Shown here piece by piece: positions 38,133-47,312 of a stretch of DNA of 64,000 nucleotides. The stretch's first letter is position 1; the number at the start of each line of letters is the position of its first letter. Below the pieces are notes generated by a model. It was not told the origin of the DNA, did no database searches, and saw nothing but the letters and a program-made list of their open reading frames with translations. Origin of the DNA: Streptococcus peroris ATCC 700780 (GTDB taxonomy: Bacteria > Bacillota > Bacilli > Lactobacillales > Streptococcaceae); contig NZ_GL732463.1 in assembly GCF_000187585.1 (NCBI RefSeq), forward strand, positions 577,606-641,605, written 5' to 3'. The position numbers and the translations under genes are program-made.

Positions 38133-41100
38133 AGGAAATTGAGATTCAGGGATTTAAATCTTTTGCTGATAAGACCAAGGTTGTTTTTGACCAGGGAGTT
38201 ACAGCGGTGGTGGGACCAAATGGTTCAGGAAAATCCAATATCACCGAAAGTCTGCGTTGGGCATTAGGAGAATCTAGCGTGAAGAATCTTCGTGGTGGGA
38301 AGATGCCTGATGTTATCTTTGCAGGGACAGAAAGTAGAAAACCTTTAAACTATGCTTCTGTAGTCGTGACTCTTGATAATCAAGACGGTTTTATCAAAGA
38401 TGCAGGTCAGGAAATCAAGGTTGAACGTCACATTTATCGTACGGGAGATAGCGAATACAAGATTGATGGGAAAAAGGTCCGTCTTCGTGATATTCATGAT
38501 TTATTCCTAGATACTGGACTTGGTCGTGACTCCTTCTCCATTATTTCCCAAGGGAAGGTCGAAGAAATCTTTAACTCCAAACCTGAAGAACGTCGCGCTA
38601 TCTTTGAAGAAGCTGCGGGAGTTTTGAAGTATAAGACACGTCGCAAAGAGACGGAAAGTAAGCTACAACAAACTCAAGACAATTTAGACCGCTTGGAAGA
38701 TATCATCCATGAGTTAGATAATCAAATCAAGCCCTTAGAAAAACAAGCAACAACAGCTCGTAAATTTATTGAATTAGACGGCCAGCGTAAAGGCATCTAC
38801 TTAGATGTTTTGGTTGCTCAAATTCAAGCCAATAAGGATGAATTGGATCTAACAGAAGAAGAATTAAATCAAGTTCAAGAGCTTTTGACCAGCTACTATC
38901 AAAAGCGAGAAGAGTTAGAAGAAGAAAATCAAACCCTCAAAAAGAAACGTCAGGATTTGCAGGCTGAGATGGCAAAAGACCAGTCAAGCTTGATGGATTT
39001 GACTAGTTTAATTAGTGATTTAGAACGGAAATTGGCCTTGTCTAAACTGGAGACAGAGCAAGTCGCCCTCAATCAACAAGAGGCTCAGGCTCGTTTAGCT
39101 GGTTTGGATGAAAAGAGAAATGCTCTTACTCAGGAAAAGAAAGAAAAAGAAGCAAATCTCAGTCAGTTAGAAGAAAATTTAGCGGTCAATACAAAGGAAC
39201 TCAATCGTTTAGAGGCTGAGTTATTAGCTTTTTCTGATGATCCAGACCAGATGATTGAGCAACTGCGTGAACGCTTCGTTGCCTTCTTAGAGGAAGAAGC
39301 GGATGTCTCTAACCAGTTGACACGGATTGAGAATGACCTTGAAAATAGTCGCCAACAGACTCAAAAGCAAGAAGAACAATTGGAGTCCTTGAAGGAACAA
39401 TTAGAGTCTGCTAAATCTAAGGCTAGTGAGCAAGAAACTGCTCTTAAATCAGCAAAAGAAAAAGTACAGACCTTGCTTGCTGACTATCAGACGCATGCTA
39501 AACAGGAAGAAGAACAAAAGCAGACTTATCAAAGTCAGCAAAATCAACTTTTTGACCGTTTGGATAGTCTGAAAAACAAGCAGGCCAAGGCGCAAAGTCT
39601 GGAAAACATTCTTAAAAACCATAGTAATTTCTATGCGGGTGTTAAGAGTGTTCTACAAGAAAAAAATCGCCTGGGCGGTATTGTCGGAGCGGTCAGTGAA
39701 CATTTAACTTTTGATGTTCGTTATCAAACAGCTCTTGAAATTGCCCTCGGGGCAAGTAGCCAACATATCATAGTTGAAGATGAACAGGCTGCGACTAAGG
39801 CTATCGACTTCCTTAAACGAAATCGAGCTGGTCGTGCGACTTTCCTACCTTTGACAACTATTAAGGCTCGTAGCATTTCTGGGCAGAACCAAGATGTGAT
39901 TGCCTCAAGTCCAGGTTTTCTTGGCATGGCAGATGAACTGGTTACCTTTGATGCCAAGCTAGAAGCTATTTTTAAAAACTTGCTAGCAACCACAGCTATC
40001 TTTGATACAGTGGAGCATGCGCGTGATGCAGCTCGTAAGGTACGCTATCAGGTTCGGATGGTAACCTTAGATGGTACAGAACTACGAACAGGTGGTTCTT
40101 ATGCTGGTGGTGCCAATCGTCAAAATAACAGCATCTTCATCAAGCCTGAATTGGAACAGTTGCAAAAAGAGATTGCTCAAGAAGAAAAGCTTCTTCGTCA
40201 TGAAGAAGAAAAACTGAAATCAGCTCAAGAAAACTTAGCTAACCTCACTCAAACTTTGGAGACCATTAAGTCCAAAGGGGAACAAGCTCGTATAGAAGAG
40301 CAAGGTTTATATCTGGCCTATCAACAAACTTGTCAACAAGTCGAAGAACTCGAAACACTGTTAGAACTTCAGGAAAAGGAATTAAACAATCTAAGGGGCG
40401 GAGATTGGCAAGCTGAAAAAGAAAAATGCCAAGAACGTCTTGCACTCATTGCGACTGAAAAGCAAAAACTGGAATCTGAAATCGAAGAAATCAAGTCCAA
40501 TAAAAATGCGATTCAGGAACGCTACCAAAACTTGCAGGAAAAACTTTCTCAAGAACGTCTCCGTAAAACAGAAATGTTAGGACAAAAGCGTTACGAAGTT
40601 GCAGATATTGAACGGATTAACAAGGAACTTGAGAACCTCAATATCGAGCAAGAAGAGATTGAACGTCTTCTCCAAGAAAAGGTAGACAATCTTGAAAAGG
40701 TTGATACGGAACTTTTGACCAAGCAGGAAACAGAAGCTAAGAGTCAGAAGGAAGAAATTCAACAAGGATTGATTCGTAAGCAGTTTGAACTGGATGATAT
40801 TGAGGGTCAATTGGATGATATTGCCAGTCATTTAGAACAAGCTCGTCAGCAAAATGAAGAATGGATTCGTAAGCAAACACGTGCAGAAGCAACCAAAGAG
40901 AAGATTACAGATCGCCTTCGCTATCTTCAAGGTCAACTGACTGAAGAATACCAGATTAGTTATACAGAAGCTTTAGAACAAGCCAATCCGTTAGAAGATT
41001 TGGCTGTCGCTGAACAAAAAGTTAAGGATTTGGAAAAATCCATTCGTTCACTTGGTCCAGTCAATTTGGATGCTATTGAACAGTTTGACGAAGTATACGA

Positions 41101-41659
41101 ACGCTTGGAATTCTTGAATAGTCAGCGAGATGACATTCTTTCTGCTAAAAATCTTCTTCTTGAAACCATTACAGAGATGAACGATGAAGTGAAGGAACGG
41201 TTTAAATCAACCTTTGAAGCTATTCGTGAGTCCTTCAAAGTGACCTTTAAGCAGATGTTTGGTGGTGGTCAAGCAGACCTTATCTTGACAGAAGGAGATC
41301 TATTGACTGCAGGTGTCGAAATCTCTGTGCAACCACCGGGTAAGAAAATCCAATCTCTCAACCTCATGAGTGGTGGAGAGAAGGCCTTGTCAGCTCTGGC
41401 TTTGCTCTTCTCAATTATTCGTGTTAAGACCATTCCATTTGTTATTTTAGATGAAGTAGAAGCGGCACTCGATGAGGCCAATGTTAAACGTTTTGGGGAT
41501 TATCTCAATCGATTTGACAAGGATAGCCAGTTTATCGTTGTTACCCACCGTAAGGGTACTATGGCAGCGGCAGACTCTATCTATGGTGTAACCATGCAGG
41601 AATCTGGTGTATCCAAGCTGGTTTCTGTTAAATTGAAAGATTTAGAGAATATAGAATGA
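38123..41659 (+). CDS. smc: Chromosome segregation ATPase SMC
   Basis: 1178 residues: N-terminal ATPase half with Walker [10 protein letters not shown], a long coiled coil, a hinge near the middle ([19 protein letters not shown] to [10 protein letters not shown]), a second coiled coil and the C-terminal half with signature [16 protein letters not shown] and Walker [13 protein letters not shown]. It forms the condensin-like ring with ScpA and ScpB (not in the window). Starts inside the end of rnc. Confidence 0.98.
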   Translation: MYLKEIEIQGFKSFADKTKVVFDQGVTAVVGPNGSGKSNITESLRWALGESSVKNLRGGKMPDVIFAGTESRKPLNYASVVVTLDNQDGFIKDAGQEIKVERHIYRTGDSEYKIDGKKVRLRDIHDLFLDTGLGRDSFSIISQGKVEEIFNSKPEERRAIFEEAAGVLKYKTRRKETESKLQQTQDNLDRLEDIIHELDNQIKPLEKQATTARKFIELDGQRKGIYLDVLVAQIQANKDELDLTEEELNQVQELLTSYYQKREELEEENQTLKKKRQDLQAEMAKDQSSLMDLTSLISDLERKLALSKLETEQVALNQQEAQARLAGLDEKRNALTQEKKEKEANLSQLEENLAVNTKELNRLEAELLAFSDDPDQMIEQLRERFVAFLEEEADVSNQLTRIENDLENSRQQTQKQEEQLESLKEQLESAKSKASEQETALKSAKEKVQTLLADYQTHAKQEEEQKQTYQSQQNQLFDRLDSLKNKQAKAQSLENILKNHSNFYAGVKSVLQEKNRLGGIVGAVSEHLTFDVRYQTALEIALGASSQHIIVEDEQAATKAIDFLKRNRAGRATFLPLTTIKARSISGQNQDVIASSPGFLGMADELVTFDAKLEAIFKNLLATTAIFDTVEHARDAARKVRYQVRMVTLDGTELRTGGSYAGGANRQNNSIFIKPELEQLQKEIAQEEKLLRHEEEKLKSAQENLANLTQTLETIKSKGEQARIEEQGLYLAYQQTCQQVEELETLLELQEKELNNLRGGDWQAEKEKCQERLALIATEKQKLESEIEEIKSNKNAIQERYQNLQEKLSQERLRKTEMLGQKRYEVADIERINKELENLNIEQEEIERLLQEKVDNLEKVDTELLTKQETEAKSQKEEIQQGLIRKQFELDDIEGQLDDIASHLEQARQQNEEWIRKQTRAEATKEKITDRLRYLQGQLTEEYQISYTEALEQANPLEDLAVAEQKVKDLEKSIRSLGPVNLDAIEQFDEVYERLEFLNSQRDDILSAKNLLLETITEMNDEVKERFKSTFEAIRESFKVTFKQMFGGGQADLILTEGDLLTAGVEISVQPPGKKIQSLNLMSGGEKALSALALLFSIIRVKTIPFVILDEVEAALDEANVKRFGDYLNRFDKDSQFIVVTHRKGTMAAADSIYGVTMQESGVSKLVSVKLKDLENIE

Positions 41660-41705
41660 CCTTCGAGAAGTCGGAAAGTTTACAAAAATAAATTGAGGAG
41701 TTTAT

Positions 41706-42365
41706 ATGGATTTCGACCTATTCCTAATGATTTGTAATTATATTGGGACCATAGCCTTTGCGGCGTCAGGAGCCATCAAAGGGTTTGATAAACGTTTAGA
41801 TATTTTTGGAATTAGTTTATTAGCAATTGTAACGGCAGTAGGTGGAGGGATTTTAAGAGATTCTATTATCAGTCGTTTTCCATCCGCTCTCGCAGACCCT
41901 GGACCGATTTATGTCTCCATCCTTGTAGCTGTCATCATGTATGTCTTTGTGACTTCAAAACAGGCCAATGCTAGTCATGAAAAAAAGTTTTATAAGTGGT
42001 TGAGAGAAGCCTATCTTATTTTTGATTCGATTGGGTTAATCATCTTTTCCTTGATTGGAGCGACAGCCTTAGTTGATAGTGAATTAAATTTGATGTCTGC
42101 TGGAATTTTGGCTTGTTTAACGGGTGCTGGCGGAGGTATTATCCGAGACCTTTTGATCAATGAAGTTCCAAGTGTTCTAAAAGAAGATATCTATGCTCTT
42201 CTATCTTTTGTAATTGGTGTAGTTTATTATTGGCTGGCCTTTGTTCTCCATTTCCCAAGAATTAGTGTATTCATTGTTCTTTCGATTGTTGGATTTGTGA
42301 TTAGACTTTTTATTATTAAATTCCGACTCTCTTTACCAAATATGGATAAGAGAACCTTGAACTGA
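41706..42365 (+). CDS. TRIC-like / UPF0126 membrane protein
   Basis: 219 residues with about seven membrane segments arranged as two repeats, each carrying a Gly-rich loop (TAVGGGILRDSI and TGAGGGIIRDLL). This is the pattern of the trimeric intracellular cation (TRIC) channel / UPF0126 family. Bacterial members are proposed cation channels or glycine transporters; which applies here is unknown. TGAGGAG precedes the ATG. A terminator follows. Confidence 0.85.
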   Translation: MDFDLFLMICNYIGTIAFAASGAIKGFDKRLDIFGISLLAIVTAVGGGILRDSIISRFPSALADPGPIYVSILVAVIMYVFVTSKQANASHEKKFYKWLREAYLIFDSIGLIIFSLIGATALVDSELNLMSAGILACLTGAGGGIIRDLLINEVPSVLKEDIYALLSFVIGVVYYWLAFVLHFPRISVFIVLSIVGFVIRLFIIKFRLSLPNMDKRTLN

Positions 42366-42419
42366 TGAAAAGGTGAGAGTTGATTTCTAACTCATCCATT
42401 TTAAAAAATCCACATTATA

Positions 42420-42465
42420 TATAGGCGTCTAATCTCATATGGATTAGGCGCTATTTTTTTTTTTT
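42420..42465 (+). terminator. Terminator of the smc operon
   Basis: GGCGTCTAATC pairs with GATTAGGCGC across a short loop and is followed by a long T tract (about 42453-42465). Confidence 0.85.
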
Positions 42466-42483
42466 TGCAAATACGGGAAATGT

Positions 42484-42512
42484 TTGATGAAATTACTATT
42501 TTTTGGTATTAT
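42484..42512 (+). promoter_or_regulatory. Promoter of the HD-domain gene
   Basis: TTGATG (42484-42489), 17 bases, TGG-TATTAT (-10 at 42507-42512). Confidence 0.7.
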
Positions 42513-42543
42513 ATCTAAAATTTAAAGCAAGATAGGAGCTACA

Positions 42544-43125
42544 ATGAGTCATTTAAAGAATTCAGTCGATTTTATTAAAGAAATAGAGAAATTAAAGGCA
42601 GTAACAAGATTTAACAGAACTCTTGATGGAAGATTTGAAAATAGTGCCGAGCATTCTTGGCAGGGTGCCATAGCTGCGATAGTTCTTCAAGATTATTATC
42701 CTGAAAATTTGAAAATGGAAAAGGTCATTTCTATGTTACTGATTCATGATCTAGGTGAGATTTATGCCGGAGATACTTGGGTTTTTGATGATGAAAAAAA
42801 GGTTCATTCTCATGATAGAGAGCTACAATCTATAGAAAGAACAATGAGCATCCTTCCAGAAGAGAAATATTTGAATATGAAAAATTTGTGGCTAGAATTT
42901 GAAAAAGGGCAGAGTGCTGAGGCAAGATTTGCAAGAGTTATCGACGCATTGGTACCACTGATAAATCACTTAGAAGTGTCAGAATTAAATTATAACCCTG
43001 ATAATATCAGTGCAGACATGGTATTAGAAAAGAAAAAGTTCATAAAAAGTGAATCAGAAGAATTATGGAAATTGACGGAAGATTTGATTCAGGAAAGTGT
43101 GGAAAGGGGCTTATATTTTAAATAA
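42544..43125 (+). CDS. HD-domain hydrolase, YfbR/HDDC2-like
   Basis: 193 residues with ENSAEHSWQ (H37) and LLIHDLGEIYAGD (H68-D69), the metal-binding residues of HD-domain phosphohydrolases. Closest pattern is the 5'-deoxynucleotidase YfbR/HDDC2 group (HD_3), which would act on nucleoside monophosphates; substrate is inferred. The gene is AT-richer than its neighbours and stands alone between terminators, so it may be an accessory acquisition. Confidence 0.82.
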   Translation: MSHLKNSVDFIKEIEKLKAVTRFNRTLDGRFENSAEHSWQGAIAAIVLQDYYPENLKMEKVISMLLIHDLGEIYAGDTWVFDDEKKVHSHDRELQSIERTMSILPEEKYLNMKNLWLEFEKGQSAEARFARVIDALVPLINHLEVSELNYNPDNISADMVLEKKKFIKSESEELWKLTEDLIQESVERGLYFK

Positions 43126-43158
43126 CGACTGTCTCTATTGATACAATCGAATATAGAG

Positions 43159-43188
43159 AAAGCCTTGGAATGTTTCCAAGGCTTTTTA
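43159..43188 (+). terminator. Terminator of the HD-domain gene
   Basis: Perfect 12-bp stem AAAGCCTTGGAA / TTCCAAGGCTTT with a TGT loop and T tail. Confidence 0.92.
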
Positions 43189-43361
43189 ACTATCAATAGA
43201 TACAAGGAAAAGTTGTCAGAGTAGATGATTTTTATTTGGATACTCTTGTCTTGTAAAACGTTAAACTATATGTTATTAAAGACAGATTATGTTGAGTACT
43301 GAATCATACAAAAATTATTAATGGATTGAGAATTTTGCATTTGATTATGCTGTAGAGAATA

Positions 43362-43829
43362 TTAGTCAAATAAAATTGTTTTGTTTTCACTAATGCATTT
43401 CTTATTATCATCCCAATAGTTAATACTTTCAAAGCTTCCTTTTCTTAAATAAAGGGGTAGCCTTTTTCTTATTTCATCTTGCATTGGTATTTTATCAATA
43501 TCTTTTAGATTCCACCATTTTGGCTCACCTTCATCGGATGTGCTTAGTTCACCAGTAAACTGAGTACATAAAAAGTCATAGAAGACAAATCTCTCATTAC
43601 CGATTGAATTAGTAAAGCCTGAAATTCCTTTTAATTCAAGATTTAATGCAGTAAGTCCAGTCTCTTCCTTAAGTTCCCGTAATGCAGCTTCAAAAAAACT
43701 TTCAGGGAATTCAACTTTCCCCCCGGGTGGAATCCAGCCAGGAAAATTATCGTGCTGTCTATTAAGTAATAAAATTTCTTGATTTTTCAAAACGCAAATA
43801 TTAACCCAGTTTTTGATTGTTTCAGTCAT
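43362..43829 (-). CDS. NUDIX hydrolase
   Basis: 155 residues starting MTETIKNWVN. The Nudix box is complete: G37, E43, R51-E52, E55-E56 and G58 (GGKVEFPESFFEAALRELKEETGL region), so it should bind Mg2+ and hydrolyse a nucleoside diphosphate linked to another group. An 8-oxo-dGTP-type activity is possible but substrate is not evident. GGAGG stands 8 bases before the ATG at 43829; the longer in-frame start at 43865 has none. AT-rich like the HD gene. No terminator is obvious downstream. Confidence 0.85.
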   Translation of the reverse strand: MTETIKNWVNICVLKNQEILLLNRQHDNFPGWIPPGGKVEFPESFFEAALRELKEETGLTALNLELKGISGFTNSIGNERFVFYDFLCTQFTGELSTSDEGEPKWWNLKDIDKIPMQDEIRKRLPLYLRKGSFESINYWDDNKKCISENKTILFD

Positions 43830-43962
43830 ATTATTAACCTCCAACAAGTATTTTTTCATATGCAAGACTATATGTCAAGAACTATATGCTATTTATGATT
43901 GTGACAAATGTGTGTCAGTCAAAGATTGATAAATTTTATGCATGATCTGATTAACTCTAAGA

Positions 43963-44064
43963 ATGGAATTCAATCAAGAACTTTGGCAGAATAGTATTGA
44001 GAAGCTGGATATAAAAGATTGCAAGCAAATCAGCCTGGCCTTCAAAAATGGGCCTACAGATTGA
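43963..44064 (+). other. Possible 33-residue small open frame in an orphan transcript region
   Basis: In the 333-base gap between the NUDIX gene and the Cof gene there is an open frame MEFNQELWQNSIEKLD...FKNGPTD. It has no good ribosome binding site and no family that I recognise. A terminator-like hairpin lies just downstream (44079-44107) on the same strand, although no other gene is present upstream on this strand to use it. It could be a gene remnant, a small protein or part of a small RNA. Confidence 0.25.
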
Positions 44065-44078
44065 TTTTTAGTATACTA

Positions 44079-44107
44079 AGGCGTGACAATCCTGCACGTC
44101 TTTTTTT
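44079..44107 (+). terminator. Terminator-like hairpin with no known upstream gene
   Basis: AGGCGTG (44079-44085) pairs with CACGTCT (44095-44101; one wobble), followed by T7. Confidence 0.7.
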
Positions 44108-44117
44108 ACTTTTTCTA

Positions 44118-44126
44118 TGGTATAAT
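44118..44126 (+). promoter_or_regulatory. Extended -10 promoter of the Cof-ftsY operon
   Basis: TGGTATAAT ends 36 bases before the start codon at 44163. Confidence 0.75.
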
Positions 44127-44162
44127 AGAAGATAGATTTATAACTGGAGAATATGGGTATTT

Positions 44163-44954
44163 ATGATTAAACTTGTCGCAACGGATATGGACGGGACTTT
44201 TTTAGATGAAGCTGGTCAATTTGACATGGAACGTTTAAAAAAGCTTCTCCATTCTTATAAAGAAAAAGGAATTTACTTTGCTGTCGCATCAGGTCGTGGT
44301 CTTTTGTCACTTGAAAAACTTTTTGCTGATGTTCGTGATGAGATTATTTTTATAGCAGAAAATGGCAGTTTGGTAGAATTTCATGGGCAAGATCTCTATG
44401 AAGCAACCATGCCACGTGATTTTTACCTGTCAACATTTGAGACATTAAAAACTTCACCTTATTTTGATGAGAAAAAGATGCTCTTGACTGGTAAGAAAGC
44501 TTGTTATGTGTTGGATACTGTGGATGAAACTTATTTCATGTTTAGCCATCATTACAATGAGAACATCCAAAAGGTAGCAAGTCTTGAAGATATTACCGAT
44601 GAGATTTTCAAATTCACAACCAACTTCACTGAAGAAACGGTTGACGCTGGAGAATCTTGGGTCAATGAACATGTTCCTGATGTTAAGGCAATGACGACAG
44701 GTTTTGAATCCATTGATATTGTTCTTGATTATGTGGACAAGGGAGTTGCGATAGTCGAATTAGCTAAGAAGTTAAATCTGGATATGGACCAAGTGATGGC
44801 TTTCGGTGACAATCTCAACGACCTTCATATGATGCAGGTTGTAGGGCACCCAGTCGCGCCTGAAAATGCTCGTCCAGAAATTCTAGAACTTGCAGAAACA
44901 GTTATTGGTCACCATAAAGACCAATCAGTTATCGCTTATATGGAGGGATTGTAA
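44163..44954 (+). CDS. Cof-type HAD phosphatase
   Basis: 263 residues with HAD motif I DMDGTFLDEAG, motif II VASGRG, and motif IV FGDNLNDLHMMQ plus the Cof/YidA subfamily cap domain. These are sugar-phosphate or cofactor-phosphate phosphatases; the natural substrate is unknown. Its stop overlaps the start of the next Cof gene (TAATG). Confidence 0.9.
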   Translation: MIKLVATDMDGTFLDEAGQFDMERLKKLLHSYKEKGIYFAVASGRGLLSLEKLFADVRDEIIFIAENGSLVEFHGQDLYEATMPRDFYLSTFETLKTSPYFDEKKMLLTGKKACYVLDTVDETYFMFSHHYNENIQKVASLEDITDEIFKFTTNFTEETVDAGESWVNEHVPDVKAMTTGFESIDIVLDYVDKGVAIVELAKKLNLDMDQVMAFGDNLNDLHMMQVVGHPVAPENARPEILELAETVIGHHKDQSVIAYMEGL

Positions 44955-45772
44955 TGGCAGATATTAAATTAATTGCCCTAGACTTAGATGGAACCTTGCT
45001 GACGACAGACAAGAAATTGACAGATCGTACCAAGGCAACTTTAAAGGCTGCGCGTGAACAGGGTGTCAAGGTAGTCCTAACAACTGGACGCCCCCTAAAG
45101 GCCATGGATTTCTTCCTTAAAGAGCTTGGAACAGATGGTCATGATGATGAATATACCATCACTTTTAATGGTGGATTAGTTCAGAAAAATACAGGTGAAA
45201 TACTTGATAAGACAGTCTTTTCCATTGATGATGTAAGCCGTATTTACGAAGAAACTGAAAAACTAGGAATTCCACTAGATGCAATTTCAGAAGGAATAGT
45301 TTACCAGATTCAGTCTGACCAAGAAAGTTTATATGCTCAGTTTAACCCAGCTCTAACTTTTGTTCCAACTGCTTTTGAAGATTTGTCTAGTCAGGTCACT
45401 TATAATAAGTGCGTTACTGCCTTTCCTCAAGAGCCCTTGGATGCAGCTATTCAGAAGATTTCACCAGAGTTATTCGACCAGTATGAGATTTTTAAATCTC
45501 GTGAACTTTTGCTAGAATGGTCACCAAAGAATGTTCATAAGGCGACAGGGTTATCTAAACTGATTGAACACTTAGGGATTGACCAAAGTCAGGTTATGGC
45601 TTGTGGAGATGAGGCTAATGACCTTTCGATGATTGAGTGGGCCGGTCTCGGTGTCGCTATGCAAAATGCTGTGCCGGCAGTCAAGGCAGTGGCAAATGTG
45701 GTAACACCAATGACTAATGACGAAGAAGCTGTCGCCTGGGCAATTGAAAAATATGTACTGAAGGAGAACTAA
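44954..45772 (+). CDS. Cof-type HAD phosphatase, second copy
   Basis: 272 residues with DLDGTLLTTDKKLTD, LTTGRPLKAMD and CGDEANDLSMIEWAGLGVAMQNA, the Cof/YidA pattern. It is only moderately similar to the preceding gene, so this looks like an old duplication rather than a recent one. It starts within the stop of the first copy and ends 3 bases before ftsY. Confidence 0.92.
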   Translation: MADIKLIALDLDGTLLTTDKKLTDRTKATLKAAREQGVKVVLTTGRPLKAMDFFLKELGTDGHDDEYTITFNGGLVQKNTGEILDKTVFSIDDVSRIYEETEKLGIPLDAISEGIVYQIQSDQESLYAQFNPALTFVPTAFEDLSSQVTYNKCVTAFPQEPLDAAIQKISPELFDQYEIFKSRELLLEWSPKNVHKATGLSKLIEHLGIDQSQVMACGDEANDLSMIEWAGLGVAMQNAVPAVKAVANVVTPMTNDEEAVAWAIEKYVLKEN

Positions 45773-45775
45773 AGC

Positions 45776-47272
45776 ATGGGATTATTTGACCGTTTATTTG
45801 GTAAAAAAGAAGAACCTAAGATTGAAGAAGTTGTCAAAGAAGCTTTGGAAAACTTGGACCTTACTGAACCTGACGAGGAAGCTGCAGAACCTGTAACCGA
45901 AAAAGCTACTGTGAAAGATAGTGAAGAAAGCATCCAAAGCTCAGATGTTGAGGAAACTTATTCTGCAGAAGTCAGTGATTCTGAACAACAAGAAGAACTC
46001 GCAGAAGACACAGCTCCAGAACCAGTTGAACCAGTAGAAACTCCTCAAGAAGAAAGAAATCAAGTTGAAGAAGTAACTGAATGCCATTGTTGTCAGGAAG
46101 AGTCAGAATCAACTGAAGTTTTAGAATCTGAAGATAGCTCTCAAGAGCTATCAGAGATTGCTACAGAAGAACTAGATTCACTACTTGAAGAAACTCCTCA
46201 ATCGGAAACGACTCATATTGAAGAAGTGACTTCAAGTGATAGTTCTGATGATGTTGCAAACCAACCTCAAACAGATGAAACAGAAGTAGAAATTACTGAA
46301 GAAGTGGAAACAGGGGAAGAAATCAAGGAAACCCCTCAGGTCGAAGAGACTGTCCAAGAAAAATATGACCGTAGTCTCAAAAAAACACGTACGGGATTTG
46401 GTGCTCGTTTGAATGCTTTCTTTGCTAATTTCCGCTCAGTAGATGAAGAATTTTTTGAAGAGCTAGAAGAACTCTTAATTATGAGTGATGTTGGTGTTCA
46501 AGTAGCTTCAAATCTTACGGAAGAATTGCGTTATGAAGCCAAGCTCGAAAATGCCAAGAAACCCGAGGCTCTTCGCCGAGTCATTATCGAAAAATTAGTG
46601 GATCTTTATGAAAAAGATGGCAATTACAATGAGAGCATTAACTTCCAAGATGGTTTGACAGTCATGCTCTTTGTAGGTGTCAATGGTGTCGGTAAAACAA
46701 CTTCTATCGGAAAATTGGCACACCGCTACAAACAGGCTGGCAAGAAAGTCATGTTAGTTGCTGCAGATACCTTCCGTGCTGGTGCGGTAGCTCAGCTAGC
46801 AGAATGGGGACGTCGTGTCGATGTGCCTGTTGTAACAGGCCCAGAAAAAGCTGATCCAGCTAGTGTTGTCTTTGATGGGATGGAACGGGCAGTAGCAGAA
46901 GGTGTTGACATTTTGATGATTGATACAGCTGGCCGTCTGCAAAACAAGGAAAACTTGATGGCCGAGTTGGAAAAAATTGGCCGTATCATCAAACGTGTTG
47001 TACCAGAAGCACCTCATGAAACTTTCCTAGCTCTAGATGCGTCAACTGGGCAAAACGCTCTTGTACAAGCTAAAGAATTCTCAAAAATCACTCCTGTTAC
47101 AGGGATTGTCTTAACCAAGATTGATGGAACTGCTCGAGGTGGGGTTGTTCTTGCTATCCGTGAGGAACTCAATATCCCTGTTAAGTTGATTGGTTTTGGT
47201 GAAAAAATCGATGATATCGGTGAGTTCAACTCAGAAAACTTTATGAAGGGTCTTTTAGAAGGCCTACTATAA
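45776..47272 (+). CDS. ftsY: Signal recognition particle receptor FtsY
   Basis: 498 residues: a short N-terminal amphipathic stretch (MGLFDRLFGKKEE) followed by a long acidic A domain (to about residue 195, mostly Glu/Ser/Thr/Val), then the NG GTPase with GVNGVGKTTSIGKLA, DTAGRLQ and TKIDGTARGG. It docks Ffh-ribosome complexes at the membrane. The acidic domain contains an odd CHCC cluster (C103-H-C105-C106). Operon with the two Cof genes; palindromic terminator downstream. Confidence 0.96.
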   Translation: MGLFDRLFGKKEEPKIEEVVKEALENLDLTEPDEEAAEPVTEKATVKDSEESIQSSDVEETYSAEVSDSEQQEELAEDTAPEPVEPVETPQEERNQVEEVTECHCCQEESESTEVLESEDSSQELSEIATEELDSLLEETPQSETTHIEEVTSSDSSDDVANQPQTDETEVEITEEVETGEEIKETPQVEETVQEKYDRSLKKTRTGFGARLNAFFANFRSVDEEFFEELEELLIMSDVGVQVASNLTEELRYEAKLENAKKPEALRRVIIEKLVDLYEKDGNYNESINFQDGLTVMLFVGVNGVGKTTSIGKLAHRYKQAGKKVMLVAADTFRAGAVAQLAEWGRRVDVPVVTGPEKADPASVVFDGMERAVAEGVDILMIDTAGRLQNKENLMAELEKIGRIIKRVVPEAPHETFLALDASTGQNALVQAKEFSKITPVTGIVLTKIDGTARGGVVLAIREELNIPVKLIGFGEKIDDIGEFNSENFMKGLLEGLL

Positions 47273-47278
47273 AAAGAA

Positions 47279-47310
47279 AATCCTGCAAGAATTCTTGCAG
47301 GATTGTTTTT
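47279..47310. terminator. Perfectly palindromic bidirectional terminator between ftsY and zwf
   Basis: A 26-base perfect palindrome (47279-47304; centre GAATTC, arms AATCCTGCAA) flanked by A-run and T-run. Confidence 0.92.
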
Positions 47311-47312
47311 GA

